From the NCBI RefSeq assembly GCF_040703125.1, contig NZ_CP160035.1, forward strand, positions 1,364,001 through 1,428,000: 64,000 bases of DNA. Direction: 5' to 3'. Below the pieces are notes generated by a model, which was given only the letters and a program-made list of their open reading frames with translations, was not told the origin of the DNA and did not search any database. The first letter of the stretch is position 1; every line of letters starts with the position of its first letter. The translations under genes and the position numbers were made by a program. This DNA comes from Flavobacterium ovatum (GTDB lineage: Bacteria; Bacteroidota; Bacteroidia; Flavobacteriales; Flavobacteriaceae). Below, in pieces: positions 37,056-45,803 of the stretch.

Positions 37056-37691
37056 TTAGGGTATCTTAGCGTATTGATAGTTTTTTTGATCAATAAATTC
37101 CAATACTTTAGGTAGCGTGTATTTCAAGTTTTGAAATGCTTTGACGCTGTCATGAAATATAATTATACTTCCTGGTTTAATATTTGAAATTACATTTTTA
37201 AGGCACTTTTCCTTCGAAATGGTGGTGTCAAAATCTGCGCTCAATACATCCCACATGATAATTTTATACCCTTGTCTTTTTAATTTGTCTAACTGAGCAG
37301 TATTCATCTTGCCATAAGGAGGGCGAAAAAGATTAGTCTTCAAGCCAAATTTCGAAAATGTCTTAGCGCAATGTTTTACATTTTTAAGGTATTCTTTGGT
37401 GGTGGTTTTCCAGCCGTTCAAATGATTGTAGGTGTGATTGCCAATAGCATGTTTACGCTCAATTATCTTTTTGAATAATTGAGGTTCGTCCTCAATGTTT
37501 TTTCCAAGACAAAAGAAAGTTGCTGTGGCATTGTGTTTTTGCAGTTGGTCTAGCACCCAATTAGTTATTTCTGGGGTAGGTCCATCATCAAAACTTAGGT
37601 ATATTTTGTTTTCTGCATTAGGAATGTCCCATACGTATTTTGAAAATATCCATTTAATTAATGAATTTGTTTTTATCCAGTAAAAGCTCAT
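37056..37691 (-). CDS. Polysaccharide deacetylase (NodB homology)
   Basis: A 211-residue carbohydrate esterase 4 protein. The start at 37691 (MSFYWIKTNSLIKWIF) is preferred over an open extension to 37745, because the extension overlaps the terminator hairpin of the upstream gene. Motifs: YLSFDDGPTPE (motif 1, catalytic and metal aspartates), GNHTYNHLNG (motif 2, metal histidines), LFRPPYGKMN (motif 3), MWDVLSADFD (motif 4) and IIIFHDS (motif 5). A hydrophobic N-terminal segment is weak. It likely deacetylates peptidoglycan or another N-acetylated glycan. Confidence 0.9.
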   Translation of the reverse strand: MSFYWIKTNSLIKWIFSKYVWDIPNAENKIYLSFDDGPTPEITNWVLDQLQKHNATATFFCLGKNIEDEPQLFKKIIERKHAIGNHTYNHLNGWKTTTKEYLKNVKHCAKTFSKFGLKTNLFRPPYGKMNTAQLDKLKRQGYKIIMWDVLSADFDTTISKEKCLKNVISNIKPGSIIIFHDSVKAFQNLKYTLPKVLEFIDQKNYQYAKIP

Positions 37692-37723
37692 TTTGATAGG
37701 TGTTTTTAGAGATATTAAGTTAT

Positions 37724-37765
37724 AAAAAAGTGCAGCAATTTCCAAATAATTGCTGCACTTTTTTA
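37724..37765 (-). terminator. Terminator of the DUF2723 gene
   Basis: AAAAAAGTGCAGCAATT pairs with AATTGCTGCACTTTTTT around 7 bases. The symmetry allows termination from both sides. It lies 22 bases past the stop of the 1095-residue gene. Confidence 0.88.
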
Positions 37766-37786
37766 TAGGACTTTATTCTGCTTGAT

Positions 37787-40700
37787 TTATTCTTTGTCTC
37801 TGCCAAAATGTTGAAACATTTCAATATAAGTATTGAATGTTTTTTTGTTTTTTTCGTAGAAGGTCAAATCTCCATTTTCTTTCATTACTTGTAGTAAACT
37901 TCTATAGCGCTCAATGTCAGTAATAATGTCAATAGCGATTTCCGATTGCTCTGCAGGGCTTAATTTGCTGTAGTAATTAAGGCTTTCTCTGTATTTACCT
38001 ATTAGTTTGTTTAGTAATTCTTGTGCTTTGGTTACATCGTTTGTTTGATAGTATCCTTTAGTGAAAGGTTCTATTAAAGAATAGTATCCAAATTTCTCTA
38101 AAGGCATTTTGGTAATAGCTAAATCAATTACTTTTTTAGCTTTGTCTATTTTACCTTCTTCGATTAGTTTGTCCATCAAACGAGCCAGATTGGTTCGGTA
38201 AGTGATACTTTCTCTTCTGGTTTCAGGATCGTGATAGATTTTGTCGCTATCGCTGTTACCCCAATCCCATGACATGATGATGTTGTACATTTTATCGGAA
38301 TCAATTTGTCCCATGTCTAGTGGGCTTCCGTCTTTTGGAATTGCAGTTTTCAATGGAACTAATCTGTAAACCATTCCGTCAAGTTGTAGGTATTCTTTCA
38401 TCCATAGATAATCTTCATTATCGTATGCGCCTCCACTGAAGTAAATAGGTCTTTTCCAGTTGTTGTTAGCAATGATGTCAAGCATCATCAATCTGTTTTT
38501 ATACAAAGCACTTCCTTTGATGTCAATATCGATATAAGGAACAATCGAGTCGTTGTATTTTGGTGCAACAACCTTGTTTTGAATTATGGCATTTCTGTCA
38601 ACAGGAATTCTTATTTTATTGGTTGGGAAAAAATGGATTGTTTGTCCGTTTTGCAAACCTACAGTTGATTTAGGATTTTTGATGAATTCTATTAAATCTT
38701 TCAATTCCCATCTGCTTTCTGTCTTTGGAATATAAGCCACATAGTCTAATTTATCACCCACATACTGATCGTGAGTGAATGAAATAGGCAGTGCGTCTGA
38801 TTCGTAGGTTTTCATTTTCATTTGGTCAATATACCAATCCGTCATGAAAAGACTTGTGTTGACAATTTTAATATCGGTTCTAATTTTTTCAATTTCTTGT
38901 GCATACCACAAAGGAAAGGTGTCATTATCTCCAATGGTGAAAAGTATAGCGTTTTGGTCGCAAGAGCTCAAATAAGCTTTGGCCATTGAAAGAGCGGTGT
39001 ATTTGTCAGAGCGATCGTGGTCGTCCCAGTTTTGGGCAGCCATAATAACAGGAGCTGTTAACAAGCAAGCTGAAATAATAATAGGTCCTGCGATTTTTGG
39101 GGATAAATAAGTTTGTAAGCTTTCGTACAATGAATAAACTCCAAATCCTACCCATATAGCAAAGACATAAAAGGAGCCCACTAAAGCGTAGTCACGTTCT
39201 CTTGGTTCAAAAGGTCTTTCATTTAGGTAGATTTTTAATGCGATTCCCAAAAATAAAAATAGCATTAATAAAACGTAAAAGCTCTTGCGTTCTTTGCCAG
39301 CGTGGTACATGATTCCAATTAATCCAAGGATAAAGGGGATAAAATAATAGGTATTCCTTCCTTTGTTGTTTAATACATCTGATGGGAGATTTTCTTGAGA
39401 GCCTAAATGAGTTTCATCAATAAATTTGATTCCGCTCAGCCAGTTTCCGTCTAAACTATCATATCTTCCTTGATTGTCACTTTGTCTTCCAACAAAATTC
39501 CACATTAAATACCTCCAATACATATAGCCAAATTGGTATTCAACCATAAAACTGAAATTATCTGCAGTTGTTGGTTTTTCTATAATTAAGTATTCGCCGT
39601 AGCTTTTTAAGAACTTTACATAACCATCGTTGTCGATTTGTTTTTGAGCGTAGGCTAATCTGAATTCTGAAACTGTTTTTTCTACTTCATTTTTTAATTG
39701 AGCAATAGCTTTGTTGTAATCTTCTTCAGAGATTTTGCTAGCATCAATTCCATATTTAGATAAATCTTCCTCGTAAGGATAGTTCGGGTTTATTTTGAAT
39801 GTTGGTGCGCTTGTGAAATTCATGTAGTTGGCAATATGCTCTGAGCTCCACATCCTTGGTAAGATGGTTTTATGATAGTCGTCACTGTTTTGTACAGCAT
39901 TTTTAAAGTTATTTACAATAACATATTTGCCTGTTTTGTAATCTCTTTCATAATTGGGGGCTTTGTCTAAATAAGGTGTTTTAGGGTCTAGTCCAGCAAA
40001 AGTTTCTGTGTATTGAGGTCCGTAAAATAAAGGGTTTACTCCATATTGTTCTCTATTGTAGTAAGCTAATACCTCTGCGGCATCTGAAGGTTTGTTTTCA
40101 TTAATAACCGTATTGGCATTGGCGCGAATTGGAAGCATTAACCAAGTTGAAAAACCGATCAAGATAAATAAGATTGATAGAAGTAAAGTGTTGTAATGTA
40201 TAAGTCCTTTTACTTTGGTGTATTTTAATCCAAAATAGAAGAAAACAGCAAGGAATAGGCCAACTATGATGGTTCCTGAGTCAAATGGCATTCCAAGGTT
40301 GTTGACCATGAAAATTTCAGTTTTACCAATGAAAGCCATTGTTAGCGGTAATAATAATTTGAAAATAAATAGTAAAACAGATATTACTACAATGTTTGCA
40401 ATAATAAAATTTTTGACGGTAACTGTTTTATAATGTTTAAAATAATAGAGTAATCCAATGGATGGAATTGCTAATAGTGCCATAAAGTGAACTCCAAAAG
40501 AAAGTCCGATGACAAGTGAAATGACTAGTAGCCATTTGTTTCCTTTAGGTTTGTCCATATCTTGTTCCCATCGTAAGCCAAGCCAAAAAAGTAAGGCGAT
40601 GAATAAGGAAGCCATGGCATATACTTCGGCTTCAACTGCATTAAACCAGAAACTATCCGAAAATGTATATACAAGAGCACCTACAAATGAGCTTCCTAGG

Positions 40701-41074
40701 ATAGCAATGTTGTTTTCAGTAGTTAGGTCTTCTTTAGTTTTTCCTCCAATCATTTTGGTGAGAATCATTGTTGAAGACCAAAATAAGAAAAGTATGGTGA
40801 AGGCACTAGAAACAACAGAAGTCATATTGACCATTAAAGCGATATGTTGATTATCTATTGCAAACATTGCGAAAAATGCGCCAATCATTTGAAATAATGG
40901 AGCTCCAGGAGGGTGTCCTACTTCAAGTTTTGCTGAAGTTGCAATGTATTCACCACAATCCCAAAAACTCATTGTAGGTTCAACTGTTAAGCTGTAAGTG
41001 ATCAATGCTATTGCAAATGTGACCCAACCTACAAGAGTATTCCATTTATTGAAATTGAATGCTGCTTTACTCAT
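37787..41074 (-). CDS. DUF2723 / glycosyltransferase family 117-type membrane protein
   Basis: A 1095-residue integral membrane protein. The N-terminal half has about 12-13 membrane segments and the DUF2723 signature: LVGWVTFAIALITYSLTVEPTMSFWDCGEYIATSAKLEVGHPPGAPLF, carrying the early-loop acidic D-x-G-E pattern known from GT-C mannosyltransferase folds. The soluble C-terminal part follows a second membrane block (NERPFEPRERDYALVGSFYVFAIWVG ... FTIGDNDTFPLWYAQEI) and ends in a helical repeat-like region. The family is widespread in Bacteroidota and is now annotated as GT117, thought to transfer a sugar from a lipid donor. The exact substrate is unknown. Confidence 0.88.
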   Translation of the reverse strand: MSKAAFNFNKWNTLVGWVTFAIALITYSLTVEPTMSFWDCGEYIATSAKLEVGHPPGAPLFQMIGAFFAMFAIDNQHIALMVNMTSVVSSAFTILFLFWSSTMILTKMIGGKTKEDLTTENNIAILGSSFVGALVYTFSDSFWFNAVEAEVYAMASLFIALLFWLGLRWEQDMDKPKGNKWLLVISLVIGLSFGVHFMALLAIPSIGLLYYFKHYKTVTVKNFIIANIVVISVLLFIFKLLLPLTMAFIGKTEIFMVNNLGMPFDSGTIIVGLFLAVFFYFGLKYTKVKGLIHYNTLLLSILFILIGFSTWLMLPIRANANTVINENKPSDAAEVLAYYNREQYGVNPLFYGPQYTETFAGLDPKTPYLDKAPNYERDYKTGKYVIVNNFKNAVQNSDDYHKTILPRMWSSEHIANYMNFTSAPTFKINPNYPYEEDLSKYGIDASKISEEDYNKAIAQLKNEVEKTVSEFRLAYAQKQIDNDGYVKFLKSYGEYLIIEKPTTADNFSFMVEYQFGYMYWRYLMWNFVGRQSDNQGRYDSLDGNWLSGIKFIDETHLGSQENLPSDVLNNKGRNTYYFIPFILGLIGIMYHAGKERKSFYVLLMLFLFLGIALKIYLNERPFEPRERDYALVGSFYVFAIWVGFGVYSLYESLQTYLSPKIAGPIIISACLLTAPVIMAAQNWDDHDRSDKYTALSMAKAYLSSCDQNAILFTIGDNDTFPLWYAQEIEKIRTDIKIVNTSLFMTDWYIDQMKMKTYESDALPISFTHDQYVGDKLDYVAYIPKTESRWELKDLIEFIKNPKSTVGLQNGQTIHFFPTNKIRIPVDRNAIIQNKVVAPKYNDSIVPYIDIDIKGSALYKNRLMMLDIIANNNWKRPIYFSGGAYDNEDYLWMKEYLQLDGMVYRLVPLKTAIPKDGSPLDMGQIDSDKMYNIIMSWDWGNSDSDKIYHDPETRRESITYRTNLARLMDKLIEEGKIDKAKKVIDLAITKMPLEKFGYYSLIEPFTKGYYQTNDVTKAQELLNKLIGKYRESLNYYSKLSPAEQSEIAIDIITDIERYRSLLQVMKENGDLTFYEKNKKTFNTYIEMFQHFGRDKE

Positions 41075-41263
41075 GTGTAAAAATTTAGTTGTATTTTTAA
41101 AGTTGCAAAGAAAATGTTTTTTTATTGAAAGTGTAGGGCATTAACAAAATTTTCTAGGAAACTACTATCAAATAGTAAATGGTTGATTTTTAGTTACTTT
41201 TGTAAAGGGTGAGCTAGTAATTTTTTAAAATGAAACTTTTTTTGATAAAAAGTAAAAAAAAAG

Positions 41264-41294
41264 TTTGCAGAAACTAAATATTATTATAAATTTG
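41264..41294 (+). promoter_or_regulatory. Promoter of tRNA-Gln
   Basis: TTTG at 41264-41267, a 19-base spacer and TAAATTTG at 41287-41294 match the Bacteroidota consensus exactly. The tRNA begins 20 bases further on. Confidence 0.85.
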
Positions 41295-41314
41295 CACCCG
41301 CATTCAAACGCTAT

Positions 41315-41385
41315 TGGTCTATGGTGTAATGGTAACACTACTGTTTTTGGTGCAGTCATTCAAGGTTCGAGTCCTTGTAGACCAA
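41315..41385 (+). tRNA. tRNA-Gln (anticodon TTG)
   Basis: 71 bases fold as a cloverleaf. The acceptor stem TGGTCTA pairs with TAGACCA. The D arm holds GTGTAATGGTAACAC. The anticodon stem ACTGT/GCAGT encloses the loop TTTTGGT with anticodon TTG. The T arm is CAAGG-TTCGAGT-CCTTG. Discriminator A; CCA is not encoded. Its 3' end is the attachment site of the downstream island, and the last 16 bases are repeated at 56288-56304. Confidence 0.97.
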
Positions 41386-41386
41386 C
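41370..41386 (+). repeat. Left attachment site (attL) of the island
   Basis: AGTCCTTGTAGACCAAC, the 3' end of tRNA-Gln plus one base, is duplicated exactly at 56288-56304. The tRNA remains whole after integration. Confidence 0.92.
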
Positions 41387-41400
41387 TGGTATTTTTGAAG

Positions 41401-41440
41401 AACCCCGTAAACATTATGTTTACGGGGTTTTCTTTTTTTT
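41401..41440 (+). terminator. Terminator supplied by the island downstream of tRNA-Gln
   Basis: AACCCCGTAAAC pairs with GTTTACGGGGTT around ATTAT, followed by a T-rich run. It replaces the native tRNA terminator, which now lies at 56311-56341 beyond the right junction. Confidence 0.88.
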
Positions 41441-41441
41441 G

Positions 41442-41462
41442 GCGTAGTAAATCACGTAGTAA
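41442..41462. promoter_or_regulatory. Candidate integrase arm-type site, left
   Basis: Two direct copies of CGTAGTAA-like sequence 13 bases apart (GCGTAGTAAATC then ACGTAGTAA). The same 21-base arrangement recurs at 56142-56162 near the right end, with only three internal bases changed. Confidence 0.55.
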
Positions 41463-41522
41463 TTTGCTGTTATGAAATGGAATGTATTGAAGAATATGAA
41501 ATTAATATCTATTTAATTTCAT

Positions 41523-42092
41523 TCATTCAATAACAAAGCTATTCTGCCTATTTATTAGCGTGTCTCTATTTTTAATCTTTAAGATTGAATCTTTATAGCT
41601 AATTTGGTGCAACAGTAAAAAGGTATCATATTTAAAGAGATGAAAACAGATGTTTTCAAGATTAAGGTCTGTAATTTCAATTTCATAACTACCAATCTTA
41701 CCTGTTTCAAATTCTTCGATGTAAATACCTATTTTTTGTTCTTCTTCACCTAATGTTACTTTGCTGTTGTAAGTGGGGAATATTGAGTATTCAGGGCTTA
41801 AATCAGCCATTTTAAATTTACTTATTTTTTTTCCGTCATACCAGATTTCAATTTGATTTTTGTTTGTATCCTTTAAGCCGAATAGAGTAGTTGCTTTTAG
41901 ATCATAATGTGACTGAATATTGCTTAGCAATAGCTTAGGGTAAAAAAAAGGGTCAATTATAGCTTGGTGTAAAGTTTGATTTGTTCTTTTGGCGATTTGT
42001 TCAAAGTACTCTTTTTGGATAGATTCCAATTCAATTTTTTTCAATGACCAACCGTCGCCGTATAAATTTATTTTTAATTTTGTAGCCATCAT
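41523..42092 (-). CDS. Hypothetical protein of the island
   Basis: A 189-residue protein that I do not recognise. Two adjacent ATG codons start it (MMATKLKINLYGDGW). It has no signal peptide or membrane segment; it looks mostly beta with mixed charge (IEIWYDGKKISKF, EEQKIGIYIEEFETGKIGSYEIEITDL). A decayed second copy of its first 25 codons lies at 42640-42705, so the gene family has been duplicated and partly lost. It is the gene closest to the left attachment site. Function unknown; it could be an accessory or immunity-type gene, but nothing here proves that. Confidence 0.7.
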   Translation of the reverse strand: MMATKLKINLYGDGWSLKKIELESIQKEYFEQIAKRTNQTLHQAIIDPFFYPKLLLSNIQSHYDLKATTLFGLKDTNKNQIEIWYDGKKISKFKMADLSPEYSIFPTYNSKVTLGEEEQKIGIYIEEFETGKIGSYEIEITDLNLENICFHLFKYDTFLLLHQISYKDSILKIKNRDTLINRQNSFVIE

Positions 42093-42639
42093 TTCACGAA
42101 GGTAACATTTCTAAAGATAGCAATAAGTAGCAATAAGTAGCTAGTATTGTAAGTCCTTTAGGAATATTTGTCTTGATTATATTATATTGGTGAAATTGAT
42201 TAGCATCAGTCTGATTGAAATTGATCAATAGTTATCAAAGAAATAATTTTGAATATAAATTAGTTTTTAAATAGTTAAATAATTAATATTAAATTATTTA
42301 TTGATTCTCGCTATTTAACGTGAAATATGCTAAATATAAGTGTAAACCATTTTATTTCTAACTAATAAATTAGTAATAAAAGTGCCTACGTCCAATTATA
42401 ATCTTGTATGTTTTTGTATGTGTTGGACTCTAACTCTAACTCTCAATATTTAGACTCTTTTTTAATAAATAAAACTGAATTCAGATTAAATAAAATTAGT
42501 CTTGTGGTGTCCTATGTAGCTTTGTGCTTTCAACAGTGTGGTAAATCAAATTTAATTGTTATCACCCAGTAAATTAAAATCTAATCCCCATTCAATTTCT
42601 TTCCAACATCATCCTGTCTTTTGGTAGGCAGGACTAAGG
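42093..42639. other. Non-coding island DNA
   Basis: A very AT-rich region with many stops in all frames. Short repeats are present, for example CAATAAGTAG repeated at 42120-42138 and TCTAACTCTAACTCT at 42428-42442. No gene was recognised. Confidence 0.4.
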
Positions 42640-42705
42640 ATCTGGTTCCACTTTCTTAAATGACTAAATATTACCATATAAATTTATTTTGAGTTTTGAA
42701 TCCAT
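42640..42705 (-). pseudogene. Decayed N-terminal copy of the 189-residue gene
   Basis: Translation from the ATG at 42705 gives MDSKLKINLYGNI, a stop (TAG), then SFKKVEPDP. This aligns residue for residue with MATKLKINLYGDGWSLKKIELES of the intact gene at 41523-42092, with the TGG tryptophan codon changed to TAG. The similarity then fades. It is a remnant of a paralogue. Confidence 0.75.
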
Positions 42706-42923
42706 CTTTTTCTTTGCTTTTCACATAGTCTTATAATTATTAAATCCAGAGAGAAAAGTTTTGTGCAATTTAGAGAAGTTACACAAATCAATCGTTTATC
42801 AAAAGGTAATTTATTCCAAGTTTATCTATCACAGTATTCGTAAATTCTTGATAGGAAACCTTAAAAGTGGTTTTGACAGAAAGTAAGGTTTATTAAGTCA
42901 TAATAGTAAAAAAAGATTTACTT

Positions 42924-43106
42924 AACCCGTTGGGTGAAATTAAAACAATAGTTTATTTTATATCTATTGTCACATTGAGCTTGTCGAAATGTATCTTAAA
43001 CGAGGTCTTCGACAGGCTCAGACTGACATTTTTGGTCTAAATGACTTTAGATTTAGATTAGAATCGTCATTTTTTAGTGATTCTGAGTAATTTCACCCAA
43101 CGGGTT
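42924..43106. mobile_element. MITE-like element with 19-bp terminal inverted repeats
   Basis: The ends are perfect inverted copies of AACCCGTTGGGTGAAATTA (42924-42942 and 43088-43106). A 5-base direct repeat, TACTT, flanks it (42919-42923 and 43107-43111). The 183-base element holds no gene. Inside is another imperfect inverted repeat (CATTGAGCTTGTCGAAATG against CTTCGACAGGCTCAG). Classic MITE anatomy. Confidence 0.9.
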
Positions 43107-43373
43107 TACTTATACAATTCCAAGTCATGACTATTTAAATAAATTTTATCAATAAATTAGAAATATTACTGATGTCAAATGCTTTATATTTAAAGCTATA
43201 GGTCTAGATTAATTTATTTTGAAGCATTACGATTAAAGAAACAGATTTTCGTTTTTTTTTGTAATATTTCTAAAAAAGCTTAACAGATATACTAATTATT
43301 ATCTTGAGTGGCAGACTGTAAAAAATGTACCTCTGAAATAAAGATTTTAGTAATCGAATTCAAAATTTGCTAA

Positions 43374-43586
43374 TTATAAATCATTTAAAGACTTCATTCC
43401 ACTTCTTCTTATTTTATCTAAAATTTCATTAAGCGCATTTTTTGGGTCAGAATCGATTAATTTACCATTTCGGTCTAATTATTTGTCTAAATCACTATCG
43501 CACCTTAAATCGACTGACAATACTGTTATTAGTGCCTTATCTTTTGTTTTTTTAAATTTTTCATGATTAAAAATTTGACGGTACAT
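43374..43586 (-). pseudogene. Short gene interrupted by one stop codon
   Basis: An ATG at 43586 opens a 70-codon frame broken only by a TAA at 43479-43481. Before the stop: MYRQIFNHEKFKKTKDKALI and onward to SDLDK. After it: LDRNGKLIDSDPKNALNEIL and onward, ending at a second TAA. The frame otherwise looks coding. It begins 27 bases past the end of the 469-residue gene and may have been the last gene of the operon. Family not recognised. Confidence 0.45.
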
Positions 43587-43612
43587 TTTGAAATAAGTTT
43601 AAAAGTACAAAA

Positions 43613-45022
43613 TCATATCGGAAAATCTCTGTTAATCTTAATAAGTCTATTTAATTCATCGCAATATTTACTGTTACTCCCTAAATATTGAGAATATATA
43701 AAATTGAATCTTTTTAATGTAACAAATGATGAAACATTAAATTCTTCAAAAAATGGTTCTTCTATGTCAAAAGGAAGATTATAACTTGATTGGAATATTT
43801 TATTTAATAACTCTCCATCTAGGGGAATAAAACAACGTACAGGTAAACCAAAATCTACTTTTTCTATCCGATTTTCCCCATACTTAACAATTTCTAAGCA
43901 ATTGTTATGACCGCCATCAATATAGAAAAAAGAATTTTCGGATTTTATACCAAATCTTTCAAGACTCGGTTCATCAAATCTTAATGCGCTCAAATCTCTG
44001 ACAGAACTAGATTTATATGGGGGGCTATAAAGTCCTGGATACCAATTCTGAATTAATTCAAAATTATCAGCATCAAAGTATGCCAACTCACCACCACTTA
44101 AATTGCCTTCTTCAGATACAATACAACATTCATTTTTTAAATCAAATACAGATATTCTGTTATTTTTCTTGACATCTATAACCTGATATATCCCATTTAT
44201 TCTAACACCCAAGCCATAATCCCCATATGAACGTACAATAGAATAGGGCGTTGCCCATTGTTCATCACCTAAAATACCATGTCTAGCATAAAGTGGATGT
44301 TCTGATGTTGATATGGTAGAGCTCAAAAAATTCCAATCTGCTATAGTTGGTAAAAGCCAGCCGTAAGGGACAAAATTATATTTGTTTCTTTTAATGTTTT
44401 TATATAAAACATCATTCTCATCAATTGTATATTCAGTATTTTCAAAAGCTAAGTTTTTGGCAAACCAAATAGAATATTGGTTTACATATAAAGGATATTC
44501 TTTACCGTCTCGTGAGTCAAAGAAAAACAATTCTTCATCTTTTATTATTATGCCTTTTTCTTTGTCTACCCATTGAACATCGATATTCTGGTAAAGAGTA
44601 TCTTTATTAAAAGACTCTTTCTTGTCCGACGAATCCTTTTGTGCAATTGACTTGTCTAAGATGACCTCGTTCGTATCATTATCTACTACTAATATCCTGT
44701 TTTCACCAATTTCTAGCCCTGTTTTTATTGATTTGAAGTATCGCTTAATGCATTCAGGACTAATCTCTAATCTGATTCTGTCTACGACAACTTCTATAAC
44801 ATAATTTTCGTCAGAATCAATTTTTAAATTATTCTCTAAATCTTTAAGTTTTCCATTAACACAAATTTTTAGAAAACCTGAGTCATAGAATTTAAAAAGT
44901 TGACGATCTAAGTCAATCTGTGTAGTATAATTAACAGAAACAAGAATATTAACTCTTTTGTTTAAATGGTTTTTTAAATGTTCTTTAATCAGATTATTAA
45001 TAGTAGGTATATCTGTTTTCAT
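43613..45022 (-). CDS. UvrA-segment / FISUMP-like fusion protein of the RiPP-like operon
   Basis: A 469-residue protein with two recognisable parts. Residues about 22-125 resemble the stretch of UvrA that precedes its first zinc finger: LDRQLFKFYDSGFLKICVNG, DLENNLKIDSDENYVIEVVV then DRIRLE, and KSIKTGLEIGENRILVVD, compared with UvrA 'f..lr..GfvrvrvDGei.dLd...kl.k..khtIEvVVDRl ... etAL.lg.G'. No Walker motifs are present, so it is not an ATPase. Residues about 165-235 resemble the FISUMP (Fibrobacter succinogenes major paralogous) pattern: FFDSRDGKEYPLYVNQYSIW, FAKNLAFEN, PYGWLLPTIADW. The C-terminal 200 residues are unassigned. No signal peptide. Last intact gene of the operon, 28 bases after the phosphoesterase. 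Role unknown. Confidence 0.7.
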   Translation of the reverse strand: MKTDIPTINNLIKEHLKNHLNKRVNILVSVNYTTQIDLDRQLFKFYDSGFLKICVNGKLKDLENNLKIDSDENYVIEVVVDRIRLEISPECIKRYFKSIKTGLEIGENRILVVDNDTNEVILDKSIAQKDSSDKKESFNKDTLYQNIDVQWVDKEKGIIIKDEELFFFDSRDGKEYPLYVNQYSIWFAKNLAFENTEYTIDENDVLYKNIKRNKYNFVPYGWLLPTIADWNFLSSTISTSEHPLYARHGILGDEQWATPYSIVRSYGDYGLGVRINGIYQVIDVKKNNRISVFDLKNECCIVSEEGNLSGGELAYFDADNFELIQNWYPGLYSPPYKSSSVRDLSALRFDEPSLERFGIKSENSFFYIDGGHNNCLEIVKYGENRIEKVDFGLPVRCFIPLDGELLNKIFQSSYNLPFDIEEPFFEEFNVSSFVTLKRFNFIYSQYLGSNSKYCDELNRLIKINRDFPI

Positions 45023-45050
45023 ATTATTCGTTACTTAGGTTATATTACAT

Positions 45051-45803
45051 TTAATTTTTTTTCGTTCGAAAGTCAGTATACTTATCAGCTGTCATTAATG
45101 AAATGGAAATTACAATTCCGTTTTCTGCTATTTTGAAACATTCTAATATCTTAGCTGTTTTATCACTCAAAAGTAATCCCGTCAAAAAACCACCGTAACC
45201 ACATTCGGTATTTATATTTATCCCCTTTTGATTATAACTCACTTCCTCTGTAAGTCTATGACCGTGGATAAATCTTTTACCTTTCCAGGCAGGATCGAAG
45301 TCATAATTCCAAATCAATTCTTCTTGTATCTTTTCATTTATATCTTGCTGTGTATCTCTAAGTGGTGCATGAACAAAAATAAATTGTGATGTTTCAAAAT
45401 AGAGATGAGTGTTTTGCAAAAAATTCACAACTTGGCTCTGAAAATCACCTGGCGATATTAACCAATCCGCATATGCTTGTTCTCTGGTTCGAGAATCGTA
45501 CCCTTGCGGATGTTCTTTACCATTTATCAAATCCAATAACATCTGATCGTGATTGCCCCTTAAAAACACCCAATCAGGATTGCTCTCTTTGGCTGATATA
45601 AGTGTTTTTAAAACTTGCATACACGAATATTGAGGAACTAAATTTTCTGATATAGCTTCTTTTCCATTATTTTTATAATCTACATAATCACCTAGGAAAA
45701 CTGCTCTAGCTCTACATTGTCCTGCTACGGCTACAGCAGATTCTGCCGCCTTGAAACATCCGTGAATATCTCCAAAAGCCATATATTTTACTTTGCTACT
45801 CAT
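45051..45803 (-). CDS. Calcineurin-like (PPP-type) phosphoesterase of the RiPP-like operon
   Basis: A 250-residue soluble phosphoesterase. All PPP metal motifs are there: FGDIHG (D12, H14), LGDYVDYKNNG (D39, D42), LRGNHDQML (N84, H85), FVHAPL (H145) and FIHGHRL (H180, H182). It is close to bis(5'-nucleosyl)-tetraphosphatase or Ser/Thr phosphatase-like enzymes. Its start overlaps the stop of the ATP-grasp gene by 4 bases (ATGA), so the two are coupled and may act on the same substrate or product. It may remove a phosphate or AMP from a peptide or sugar, or act in self-protection; this is inference. Confidence 0.88.
   Translation of the reverse strand: MSSKVKYMAFGDIHGCFKAAESAVAVAGQCRARAVFLGDYVDYKNNGKEAISENLVPQYSCMQVLKTLISAKESNPDWVFLRGNHDQMLLDLINGKEHPQGYDSRTREQAYADWLISPGDFQSQVVNFLQNTHLYFETSQFIFVHAPLRDTQQDINEKIQEELIWNYDFDPAWKGKRFIHGHRLTEEVSYNQKGININTECGYGGFLTGLLLSDKTAKILECFKIAENGIVISISLMTADKYTDFRTKKN

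Noticed and set aside
41265..41447. 60-codon frame across the tRNA-Gln gene
   Set aside because: It overlaps the tRNA, its promoter and the terminator; not a protein gene.
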